NCBI RefSeq assembly: GCF_001015055.1
Contig: NZ_BBWZ01000035.1
Coordinates: 1 to 53,922 of the forward strand
Reading direction: 5' to 3'
DNA length: 53,922 bases
From: Aneurinibacillus tyrosinisolvens
GTDB lineage: Bacteria; Bacillota; Bacilli; Aneurinibacillales; Aneurinibacillaceae
Shown in pieces: positions 47,854 through 53,922 of this stretch (position 1 is its first letter; every line of letters starts with the position of its first letter). The notes under the pieces were generated by a model. The model worked only from the letters and a program-made list of their open reading frames with translations. It was not told where the DNA came from and made no database searches. Both the position numbers and the translations under genes were made by a program.

Positions 47854-48172
47854 TCCTGTATGACAGATGGTATGAACGTTTAGCCATATTCATTTTGTCC
47901 CAAAGGATGGTTCTTTACTATTGTGTAAATCGTATACATGGAAAATGAAATGGATTTACCATTGAAAATTATTTAATAAGCCTAATGGACAAACACCTAT
48001 ACAACTTCTTAATCCTCCGCATATATTTATTTCTGCAACACGTTTAAATATATTTTTCCTGTTTAAAAGCAATTTTCACCTGCTTTTAACCTTTTTGTAA
48101 AGATTTAATCGCCTATTAGATGTACAATGTACGAACAACCTTTCCATCGCATGTAATTAGGAGGATATTAAG
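47854..48172. other. Intergenic region, nothing specific
   Basis: A 319-base AT-rich region between the divergent GNAT and NlpC/P60-like genes. It must hold both promoters, but I see no convincing -35/-10 pair, repeat or hairpin. AGGAGG lies directly before the ATG at 48173. Confidence 0.5.
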
Positions 48173-48754
48173 ATGAAAAAACAACTTAAAAAAGCAGCAA
48201 CCTGTCTTGGAGTGTCTTCACTTTTATTATCTGGAGCCTTTTCTGCATCGGCCGATACGATTACAGTGACACCAATTCCTACGCAGCATACGATAACGAA
48301 ACCGGCTCCAAAGGCACCTGCGGTAGCACCTGTTCGCGCCACAGTGCCAGCTAAAGCAGCTATAAAACCTCAACTTAACACACAGCAGCAAAAAGCCCAA
48401 ATTTTAAAACTTGCACAATCACTTAAAGGAACACGATACCTACAGGGTGGTTCTAGTCCTAAAGGATTTGATGCCTCTGGTTATGTGAACTATGTATTTA
48501 TGAAGAACGGCGTAAACATCCCTCGTACAACTAATCTGTTATTTCAAAAAGGCAAGGTGGTTAATAAAAACGCTCTTATAGCAGGCGATTTAGTCTTCTT
48601 TAATACAAACGGAGGGAAAGGTATAACCACTGTTGGTATCTATCTTGGTAATAATACTTTCATCTCTACCACAACGAAGAGGGGCGTAGCTATCGCCAAC
48701 TTAAACGATAAATACTGGGCATCAACATTTGTTGGTGCAAAACGGGTATTATAA
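48173..48754 (+). CDS. Secreted NlpC/P60-fold protein lacking catalytic residues
   Basis: A 193-residue secreted protein. The signal peptide ends near SASA (residue 27). A Pro/Ala/Lys-rich linker (about 30-65) is followed by an NlpC/P60 fold (about 75-193). The core motif, normally GFDCSG, reads GFDASG with Ala101 for the catalytic Cys. The catalytic His before VGIYLG is Thr153, and the third polar residue after NTFI is Ser165. The fold is otherwise well kept, so this looks like a pseudoenzyme that may bind but not cut peptidoglycan. AGGAGG precedes the ATG, and a terminator follows. Confidence 0.88.
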   Translation: MKKQLKKAATCLGVSSLLLSGAFSASADTITVTPIPTQHTITKPAPKAPAVAPVRATVPAKAAIKPQLNTQQQKAQILKLAQSLKGTRYLQGGSSPKGFDASGYVNYVFMKNGVNIPRTTNLLFQKGKVVNKNALIAGDLVFFNTNGGKGITTVGIYLGNNTFISTTTKRGVAIANLNDKYWASTFVGAKRVL

Positions 48755-49254
48755 GAAATGGTTTGGTTTCTGGTGTAAGAAATATATAAGGTTACTGATT
48801 GTTGACGAAGAGTCTGTGTTACAGGCTCTTTTTTTGTTGATAGAAATATATTTTTAGCTACATGGTTTATAATGTATTAAATATCTTATTATGCCCTGCA
48901 ACCCTCCGAAACATGAAACTTATCATTGGTTGAAAGTTGAACGATCGATTCCTGTTCGTTGAAATCAGCCTAAAACGATGAAAATAAAGTTTTAGACTGC
49001 TCACCAGGGAGACCGAAAAGAATAGATTATTAAGCGGGTCAAGACTATCTTTATAGCTCATCAATCTGCCTGTTGTTTCGATAGTTCTTTTATTTTGAAT
49101 ACCCAATCCTTGAAACTTTCATATTCATTTGGATCGAATCCGAAGTGCGTCTTTATTAGGCGGACAGATTCTCTTTCGTGATATAGAATCATCTATTTTA
49201 CGTTTTAGAGTCTTTGATAGTCCTTTCTAAGCATCAAGCGGGGGTGTGAATTAT
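48755..49254. other. Long intergenic region, only a terminator at its left end
   Basis: AGAGTCTGT and ACAGGCTCT plus a T run at 48809-48837 end the NlpC/P60-like gene. The following 400 bases are AT-rich, with no frame I can support on either strand. Confidence 0.5.
48809..48837 (+). terminator. Terminator of the NlpC/P60-like gene
   Basis: A stem of AGAGTCTGT and ACAGGCTCT (one mismatch) with a 3-base loop and seven T. Confidence 0.8.
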
Positions 49255-49290
49255 CAAAAAAATGCCCTCCATCGTTTTAAAGAGGAGGAC
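49255..49290 (-). terminator. Terminator of the repeat-protein gene
   Basis: On the minus strand GTCCTCC and GGAGGGC enclose a 13-base loop and are followed by ATTTTTTT. Confidence 0.65.
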
Positions 49291-49323
49291 ATCGTTGTTT
49301 TTATATCGAATCGTGGCGTAAAG

Positions 49324-50499
49324 TTAGCGCATAAAGCCGCCCTGCATTCCTGCATATCCAGCTTGCCCTGGATACATATTCTGTTGTGCTCCCCGTTGAA
49401 TGTCATTGGAAGCCTGCTGCCATACACGTTGAACATCTGTGTTGGCAAACCCAGGTTGGATAACTGAAGCCGGGTTGGCATTTAGTGTTCCTGTTCGGAT
49501 TGGAGAACCATCCCCAACAAATCCCTGCTGCATCATCGAGCCATCCATCATTGGTTGCATCATATTGCCATCCATCATTGGTTGTTGATACATGGAAGCA
49601 CCTGTGAAGCCGCCTTGACCTCCGGCGAAACCACCTTGTACCCCACCGAATTGTGCTTGGTTTAACTGACGCTGAATGGGCTGGCGTTGAATATCATTGG
49701 ACGCTTGCTGCCATACACGTTGAACATCCGTATTAGCAAATCCAGGTTGAATAACTGAAGCCGGATTTGCATTTAACATTCCTGTCCGAATCGGGGAGCC
49801 ATCTCCCATGTATCCTTGCTGCATCATGGTGCCATCCATCATGGGCTGCATCATCATAGGCTGTTGATACATGGAACCGCCTGCAAAACCACCCTGTACT
49901 CCGCCATACTGAGCTTGCCCTCCAACGAAACCGCCCTGGACCCCACCGAATTGAGCTTGTTGTAATTGTCGCTGTATCGGTTGACGGCGGATATCATTGG
50001 CAATTTGCTGTCTTACCTGCTGAACATCTGTATTGGCAAACCCAGGTTGGATAACTGAAGCCGGGTTGGCATTTAGTGTTCCTGTTCGGATTGGAGAACC
50101 ATCCCCAACAAATCCCTGCTGCATCATCGAGCCATCCATCATTGGTTGCATCATATTGCCATCCATCATTGGTTGTTGATACATGGAAGCACCTGTGAAG
50201 CCGCCTTGACCTCCAGCGAAACCACCTTGTACCCCACCGAATTGTGCTTGGTTTAACTGACGCTGAATGGGCTGGCGTTGAATATCATTGGACGCTTGCT
50301 GCCATACACGTTGAACATCCGTATTAGCAAATCCAGGTTGAATAACTGAAGCCGGATTCGCATTTAACATTCCGGTCCGAATCGGGGAGCCATCTCCAAC
50401 AAATCCTGATTGCATCATGGATGCTCCGTCCATCATAGACGGAGAACCAGCAAAGCCGCCAACCTGTGCCAATGAGTTATATGGTGGTAACATAGACAT
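49324..50499 (-). CDS. Gly/Gln/Met-rich four-repeat protein, probable spore-surface protein
   Basis: A 391-residue low-complexity protein. Four copies of a unit of about 97-100 residues each begin GDGSPIRTG, then LNANPASVIQPGFANTDVQ. A helical VWQQASNDIQR stretch, a Gly-rich QAQFGGVQGGF segment and a Met/Asp-rich YQQPMMDGNMM segment follow. Units 1 and 3 appear identical, unit 2 diverges, and unit 4 is truncated and ends in a Gly/Tyr tail. No signal peptide, Cys or TM segment. It lies beside CotF and two SASP genes, so a spore coat or crust role is inferred. AAGGAGG precedes the ATG. Confidence 0.8.
   Translation of the reverse strand: MSMLPPYNSLAQVGGFAGSPSMMDGASMMQSGFVGDGSPIRTGMLNANPASVIQPGFANTDVQRVWQQASNDIQRQPIQRQLNQAQFGGVQGGFAGGQGGFTGASMYQQPMMDGNMMQPMMDGSMMQQGFVGDGSPIRTGTLNANPASVIQPGFANTDVQQVRQQIANDIRRQPIQRQLQQAQFGGVQGGFVGGQAQYGGVQGGFAGGSMYQQPMMMQPMMDGTMMQQGYMGDGSPIRTGMLNANPASVIQPGFANTDVQRVWQQASNDIQRQPIQRQLNQAQFGGVQGGFAGGQGGFTGASMYQQPMMDGNMMQPMMDGSMMQQGFVGDGSPIRTGTLNANPASVIQPGFANTDVQRVWQQASNDIQRGAQQNMYPGQAGYAGMQGGFMR
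49440..50400 (-). repeat. Near-identical internal direct repeat (about 360 bp, 591-bp spacing)
   Basis: About 49450-49805 and 50041-50396 match almost base for base (a handful of differences, such as TTT/TTC and CCTG/CCGG) with an offset of 591 bases (197 codons). The segment between carries the more divergent unit. The arrangement implies segmental duplication or gene conversion inside the repeat gene. Confidence 0.85.
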
Positions 50500-50837
50500 A
50501 GTAATTCCTCCTTGTTATTGTTACAAATACACAAGCATAGCGTCTCCTTTGTTTTTCTTTTTATGTATCAAATTTTCTTTAAAAGGGAGGATGGCCTTTT
50601 TACAGGGAAACTAATGAGATGTAAACTCGACTTCGGGTGTAGAAAATGAACGTACATAGGCAGTAAGAAAACAAAGCTCACTTTTAACCCATTCAAAAAC
50701 GAAGGAATAAAACAGCCGAAGTAGGATACAATAATTTTGGTTTGTGGCAACTAGTAATTCCTTGTTAAACTCAACCGAACGGAAGCACACCGTTTGGTTG
50801 GGCAAACAAAAGAATCCAATCCAATTCCAAGCCTTTC
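50500..50837. other. Intergenic region between the repeat protein and CotF genes
   Basis: A 338-base region. It should contain the promoter for the minus-strand repeat gene, but I see no convincing mother-cell sigma-factor box. No supported frame. Confidence 0.45.
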
Positions 50838-51146
50838 TTAAGGCATAAAAATAGGAAAGGCGGACACGTAAATGTCCGCCTTTTTCATATCAAGTTGAAG
50901 TTGTTCCTTCACATTGTATGGATGATAATACCCTTTGTTCACCATGTAGGTGGTGACTTTTCCGTGCATGGCGATGTTTTCTTCCTGATGTTTGCGCAAA
51001 ATCTCTCGAACTTCCGGAGTTGCCGCCTCGGTAATCGCCTTTGCATAGCTTGTGGTCCCGAATTTGGAGGCAAACGGCAAGTCATAAGCGATGACCTGAT
51101 CGGTCATGGCGCCTGTATTAGTGATGTTTTCCATGAGTTGGTTCAT
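50838..51146 (-). CDS. CotF-family spore coat protein
   Basis: A 102-residue ferritin-like helical protein of the CotF family. The signature is TDQVIAYDLPFASKFGTTSYAKAITE, then TPEVREILRKHQEENIAMH and YYHPYNVKEQLQLDMKKA. It is probably assembled into the spore coat. The ATG at 51146 has AGAGGGTG upstream. A stem-loop (GGCGGACA/TGTCCGCC) lies within its last codons and may act as its terminator. Confidence 0.85.
   Translation of the reverse strand: MNQLMENITNTGAMTDQVIAYDLPFASKFGTTSYAKAITEAATPEVREILRKHQEENIAMHGKVTTYMVNKGYYHPYNVKEQLQLDMKKADIYVSAFPIFMP
50855..50886 (-). terminator. Stem-loop within the 3' end of the CotF gene
   Basis: AAAGGCGGACA and TGTCCGCCTTT pair around a 6-base loop. On the minus strand a T-rich tract follows. 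It overlaps the coding sequence, so it may be a terminator placed before the stop codon. Confidence 0.65.
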
Positions 51147-51161
51147 TGTTTTCACCCTCTT

Positions 51162-51317
51162 TTATTGGATATTGGCACGACATAGAATCTGCTGAAGTTC
51201 CTGGATTTGTCGCTTCGATGTTTGTACATCCTGCTGTAGAAGAGATTTTAATTCTTCGTCTGCTGCCAGCATCTGCATCGTAGAAGACTTTGTGCAGCAC
51301 ACGCTTTTAAAAGACAT
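51162..51317 (-). CDS. Small helical protein cotranscribed with CotF
   Basis: A 51-residue frame. The N-terminus (MSFKSVCCTKSSTMQMLAA) is followed by a Gln-rich coiled-coil helix (ELKSLLQQDVQTSKRQIQEL). It ends 16 bases before the CotF start, the close spacing of an operon. No clear ribosome site precedes the ATG; an internal ATG at codon 14 or 16 is possible. A hairpin with AAAAAGGATGA arms lies just upstream (51331-51364). It may be a coat-associated peptide. Confidence 0.45.
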   Translation of the reverse strand: MSFKSVCCTKSSTMQMLAADEELKSLLQQDVQTSKRQIQELQQILCRANIQ

Positions 51318-51388
51318 CAGTTCATTCAAAAAGGATGAGGTCTTGGGATTTCATCCTTTTTCTATGCAGTCCATCCTCAAACTCCCTT

Positions 51389-51418
51389 GGGTAGGACGTC
51401 CGGTTTCATCCCAAACTA
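51389..51418 (+). promoter_or_regulatory. Candidate SigG promoter of the first SASP gene
   Basis: GGGTA, 18 bases and CAAACTA. The -10 is shared with the second SASP gene; the -35 has two mismatches to GMATR. Confidence 0.5.
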
Positions 51419-51471
51419 GAGGTACAAGGATAAAACCTTGTCACTAAGTCTTGGTAAAGGAGGTGAAAAGA

Positions 51472-51702
51472 ATGTCAGGAAGTCGCGGTCGTCGAAACAA
51501 ACTTCTGGTTCCTCAAGCAAGCCAAGGGCTGGAGCAGTTCAAATATGAGATTGCAACAGAATTCGGCATCCAGTTAGGGGCTGACCAGGTTTCTCGCCTT
51601 AATGGTTCTGTGGGAGGGGAGATGGTAAAGCGTATGATTACCCTAGCGGAGTCTCAAATCGGTGGAACCCTGGGTGGAACTACAGGTGGAACGAATGCTT
51701 AA
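51472..51702 (+). CDS. ssp: Alpha/beta-type small acid-soluble spore protein
   Basis: A 76-residue SASP that coats spore DNA and protects it from UV and heat. It has the helix-turn-helix family core: LEQFKYEIATEFG with the GPR protease site, and GADQVSRLNGSVGGEMVKRMI. The tail is Gly/Thr-rich (GGTLGGTTGGTNA). GGAGGTGAAAAG precedes the ATG. A near-identical paralogue lies 444 bases downstream. Confidence 0.95.
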   Translation: MSGSRGRRNKLLVPQASQGLEQFKYEIATEFGIQLGADQVSRLNGSVGGEMVKRMITLAESQIGGTLGGTTGGTNA

Positions 51703-51718
51703 AACCAAATAAAATGGA

Positions 51719-51748
51719 AAAAAGGGTGCGCTGGCGCACCCTTTCTTT
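51719..51748 (+). terminator. Terminator of the first SASP gene
   Basis: AAAGGGTGCG, a 4-base loop and CGCACCCTTT. Confidence 0.85.
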
Positions 51749-51825
51749 AAAAAAAATGTAATCATCAAAAGAGAAGTATCCCTAAAAACAAATCAAAACT
51801 TGAAGGACCAAAAGAGTGCAGCGGT

Positions 51826-51946
51826 TGTTATAATACAAAGAAATCTTGGGCATGCTAAAAGGGTGGATGTTTTACCATTTCTCCACTAACGGAACCTTAG
51901 TACAGTAAAAGGATAAAATCTTCGGATTTTATCCTTTTACTGTTTT
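51826..51946 (+). ncRNA. Candidate small RNA or micro-ORF with a UUCG terminator
   Basis: A TATAAT box at about 51829 is followed by about 70 bases with no annotated gene. An 18-bp perfect stem (51903-51920 with 51925-51942) capped by TTCG comes next, then TTTTTT. A 13-18-codon frame (MFYHFSTNGTLVQ, from an upstream ATG) stops exactly at the stem base. The hairpin is too good to be chance. Whether the product is an RNA or a tiny peptide cannot be told; no -35 fits. Confidence 0.45.
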
Positions 51947-52062
51947 TTGTTTTTCTCAAAGGCTAAAGATAACTCAAATCATGTCATCCGTGGGAATGTG
52001 TTTTATGACGATTGTTAGATTCCCCATTTGTTTGTTGTTTTGGTACTTTCTTAAAATTCTAT

Positions 52063-52092
52063 GCATACGATGCTCACTTTCTTCTCAAACTA
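52063..52092 (+). promoter_or_regulatory. SigG promoter of the second SASP gene
   Basis: GCATA (52063-52067), exactly 18 bases, then CAAACTA (52086-52092). This closely fits the forespore SigG consensus GMATR-N18-CATHMTA. Confidence 0.7.
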
Positions 52093-52145
52093 CAATAACA
52101 AGGTGTAAGCCTTGTCACTACTTTAGCATAAAGGAGATGAAAAGA

Positions 52146-52361
52146 ATGTCAGGAAGTCGCGGTCGTCGAAATAAACTTCTGGTTCCTCAAGCAAGCCAAG
52201 GGCTGGAGCAGTTCAAATATGAGATTGCAACAGAATTTGGCATCCAATTAGGGGCCGACCAGGTTTCTCGTCTGAACGGTTCCGTTGGCGGGGAAATGGT
52301 AAAGCGCATGATTACTTTAGCCGAGTCCCAAATTGGTGGAACTACTGGAACTCTTCGTTAA
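52146..52361 (+). CDS. ssp: Alpha/beta-type small acid-soluble spore protein (paralogue)
   Basis: A 71-residue SASP identical to the upstream one over its first 67 residues or so, differing only in a shorter tail (GGTTGTLR). The GPR site and DNA-binding motifs are intact. GGAGATGAAAAG precedes the ATG. DNA identity is lower at third codon positions, so the duplication is not brand-new or the two are under conversion. A SigG promoter lies upstream. Confidence 0.95.
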   Translation: MSGSRGRRNKLLVPQASQGLEQFKYEIATEFGIQLGADQVSRLNGSVGGEMVKRMITLAESQIGGTTGTLR

Positions 52362-52390
52362 TCAAGGGTTTAAAACTGGATAGATGGATG

Positions 52391-52422
52391 GAAAAAGGGT
52401 GCATGTTTGTGCCCTTTTTTTG
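52391..52422 (+). terminator. Terminator of the second SASP gene
   Basis: AAAAAGGGTGC and GCCCTTTTTT around a short loop. Confidence 0.75.
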
Positions 52423-52521
52423 TATGCTCTTATGAATATGTATTATATTTCCAGTTGAATAGGAATCGCTTTCAGCAGTAGAATTATTACCAAATATTGT
52501 TTGTGGTCAGGGGAAGTCAGT

Positions 52522-52811
52522 GTGTTCTTTCTACTTAGGGATTTGATTGCTTGGGCTATATTGTTGTTGCATACTTATTTATCCAATGGCTACCTAAACA
52601 GCAAACATTCTGGCGTGTATTTCTCCATTTGTTTTTATTCACTGGAATTGGTATCACAATGGAGTGGATTCATATAACTACCCATCATATGACACATGAA
52701 AAATGGTGGAACTATGGGTGGTCTTATCTTGCAAACTGGTTCTTGTATTTGACTTTTTATTCTTTCCATAGGGTCTTTCGATTAGAGAAACTAAGTAGTC
52801 AGGAGAAATGA
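52522..52811 (+). pseudogene. CBO0543-family membrane protein, frameshifted
   Basis: The N-terminus (GTG at 52522, FFLLRDLIAW) and the body (YIVVAYLFIQWLPKQQTFWR through the C-terminus) are in different frames. One missing base near 52553-52556 accounts for it. Restored, it is about 97 residues with two to three TM segments and the motif ITMEWIHITTHHMTHEKWWN. GGGGAAG precedes the GTG. It is related to the longer protein at 40728-41252. Confidence 0.65.
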
Positions 52812-52943
52812 ACTATTGGAATCGTTCATTAAAGAATTAAGCACCATGAGTAATAGGGAAACGGGCATGTTCTTTTTATGATGAACTTTTAAATAGGTGT
52901 TTGTGTATAAGAAGTTAGAAAATTACGAGTTAAGGGGTCGTTT

Positions 52944-53399
52944 ATGGAAAAGAAAGAAATCAATTTGGTAACCCTTCTTCTTAAAATGATAAAGGAATAT
53001 GGGGGAAAATACGAAACAGTTTTTTTTACTTTTGAAAAGGTTAAGAATGATTTCATCTGTACACAAGCAAATAAAAAACTGGAAGAAATCACAAATGTAC
53101 CACAGGAGTTTCTTGTTGGAGCAGGTATTTATAATGAAACACTACCAAAGGAAATTTCAGATAGACTGTATAAGGTATATAATAAGGCCTGGAAAGGTAA
53201 TCAAATCTTGTATTACTTTGTCCCACCTGCAAATGAAAAAGTCATTCTGTTTGTTGTATTGAAACCAATAATCAGTCAAGGAAAAGTAGTTGAAGTGGAA
53301 GGACATGGTGTTGGATTGGATAGTGTTCAATTTGAACAGTTTAGAGAACTTTTTTCTAAGTTTGGTCCGTTTGAACAGTTGCATGATGAAGAAAAATAA
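52944..53399 (+). CDS. PAS-domain-like protein
   Basis: A 151-residue cytoplasmic protein with a single PAS-like fold (about residues 20-130: ETVFFTFEKVKNDFICTQAN, EEITNVPQEFLVG, VILFVVLKPIISQGKVVEVE). No output domain is attached. It may act as a small sensor or partner. AGGGGTCG precedes the ATG; the long open frame is otherwise clean. Fold assignment is moderate. Confidence 0.6.
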   Translation: MEKKEINLVTLLLKMIKEYGGKYETVFFTFEKVKNDFICTQANKKLEEITNVPQEFLVGAGIYNETLPKEISDRLYKVYNKAWKGNQILYYFVPPANEKVILFVVLKPIISQGKVVEVEGHGVGLDSVQFEQFRELFSKFGPFEQLHDEEK

Positions 53400-53548
53400 A
53401 GTATACGGGAATAACAAAGATAAAGAATAGAAAGTAAAATCATTAGGGTAGTCGAATCTATACATTGAACAGAACAATCACGGAAGGGATGAACTAAAAA
53501 TACGGCCTTTTATAGCTGACATAACGGCCATCGGCATTCCAGTTATAC

Positions 53549-53590
53549 CAAAAAACACGCAACACACTTAAAAGTGTGTTGCGTGTTTTC
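53549..53590. terminator. Bidirectional terminator
   Basis: A perfect 18-bp stem of AAAACACGCAACACACTT and its complement around two bases, flanked by A and T runs. Confidence 0.85.
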
Positions 53591-53611
53591 ACTAAATATT
53601 ATTGGAATTCA

Positions 53612-53922
53612 GGCTCTACACCACGAAATGATCTTGACATGATTTAATAAGCTAGACGTTCTTGATTACACTCAAGAAGAATCCGTTGTTTATAATACAA
53701 AGGATTTCGTGTGAAGTAGTGGCGGCGCTGAAGGGCTTTAATTTTGTTATTGCGACCTTCCACGGTCGCATTGGTAAAACGAAGACGGTGATAATTAAGG
53801 ATTTCCTGTTGCCAGTTGACCATCGTTTTTAGACAGGATTGGACCGCTTTATGTTGGATGAAACGGCCTTGATTAAGCCAACGCTCAAAACCTTGTACTG
53901 CATGAGCGAAAGTAGAAGAACT
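53612..53922 (-). mobile_element. ISL3-family insertion sequence (one end, cut by the window)
   Basis: It begins GGCTCTACACCACGAAATGA at 53612, the usual ISL3 inverted repeat, and contains the 3' end of an ISL3 transposase. The 8 bases outside, GGAATTCA, would be the expected target duplication; the other end is outside the window. Confidence 0.85.
53644..53922 (-). CDS. ISL3 transposase, C-terminal fragment
   Basis: The last 92 codons of an ISL3 transposase, running off the window edge. The conserved end of the DDE domain is visible: FTNATVEGRNNKIKALQRR, then YYKQRILLECNQ, where the E of VEGRNNKIK is the catalytic glutamate. It is intact as far as it goes. Confidence 0.9.
   Translation of the reverse strand, partial: SSSTFAHAVQGFERWLNQGRFIQHKAVQSCLKTMVNWQQEILNYHRLRFTNATVEGRNNKIKALQRRHYFTRNPLYYKQRILLECNQERLAY

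Noticed and set aside
51981..52145. An N-terminal hydrophobic extension of the second SASP
   Set aside because: It contains the SigG promoter and ribosome site, so translation must start at 52146.

Overview
The window is a chromosomal piece of a low-to-medium-GC, endospore-forming member of the Bacillales. The evidence is alpha/beta-type small acid-soluble spore proteins, a CotF-type coat protein, pckA, typA, cshA, a YycC-like protein, a T-box ahead of ileS and GGAGG-type ribosome binding sites. The mixture looks most like the Aneurinibacillus/Brevibacillus group; that placement is inference. No rRNA, tRNA or CRISPR array was seen.

Layout. 0.1-13.4 kb: housekeeping and envelope genes. These are a 3D-domain cell-wall protein, two small unknown proteins, a DUF1294 protein, a chemoreceptor with a one-base frameshift, a YtxH-like protein, an MBL-fold hydrolase, a sucrose-phosphate-synthase-like glycosyltransferase overlapping a sucrose-phosphatase-like HAD enzyme, an APC amino-acid antiporter behind an attenuator leader, pckA with a tandem-repeat operator, and an alpha/beta hydrolase. 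13.4-24.7 kb: cold-shock protein, LCP cell-wall ligase, typA, cshA, DUF441 protein, TIGR01212 radical SAM protein, PCYCGC lipoprotein, a YkuE-like phosphoesterase with a twin-arginine leader beside tatA, a 2Fe-2S ferredoxin, and an MFS exporter behind a terminator-bearing leader. 24.8-31.3 kb: an AT-richer accessory block with a racemase/DUF1611 operon, a 3.3-kb transposon with 15-bp terminal inverted repeats (DUF6431, DDE transposase, AAA+ ATPase), and gene remnants. 31.4-40.5 kb: an acidic unknown protein, a Cys-rich DUF3109-like protein, cimA, a T-box(Ile) with an eukaryote-like type 2 ileS, a frameshifted POT peptide transporter, and a DUF1232 protein. 40.7-53.9 kb: a second accessory and sporulation stretch. 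It holds CBO0543-type membrane proteins, a TPR protein, a c-di-GMP-I riboswitch ahead of a second frameshifted chemoreceptor, a resolvase remnant and a decayed COG4705-like gene. It continues with a GNAT enzyme, an NlpC/P60 protein lacking its catalytic residues, a Gly/Gln/Met-rich repeat protein next to CotF and two nearly identical SASP genes, a PAS-like protein, and the end of an ISL3 element.

How genes relate. Isoleucine supply appears twice side by side: CimA opens the citramalate route to isoleucine, and the next transcription unit is ileS under T-box(Ile) control. The spore genes at 49.3-52.4 kb form one functional neighbourhood, with SigG-type promoters ahead of the SASP genes. The phosphoesterase and tatA form a substrate/translocase pair.

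Five otherwise intact genes are each broken by one single-base shift. This is either an indel-prone assembly or real decay, and should be settled before any of them is called a pseudogene. The best candidates for something not yet described are the NlpC/P60 pseudoenzyme, the four-repeat spore-neighbourhood protein, the racemase/DUF1611 pair, the unassigned attenuator leader ahead of the APC antiporter, and the orphan 18-bp UUCG terminator between the SASP genes.
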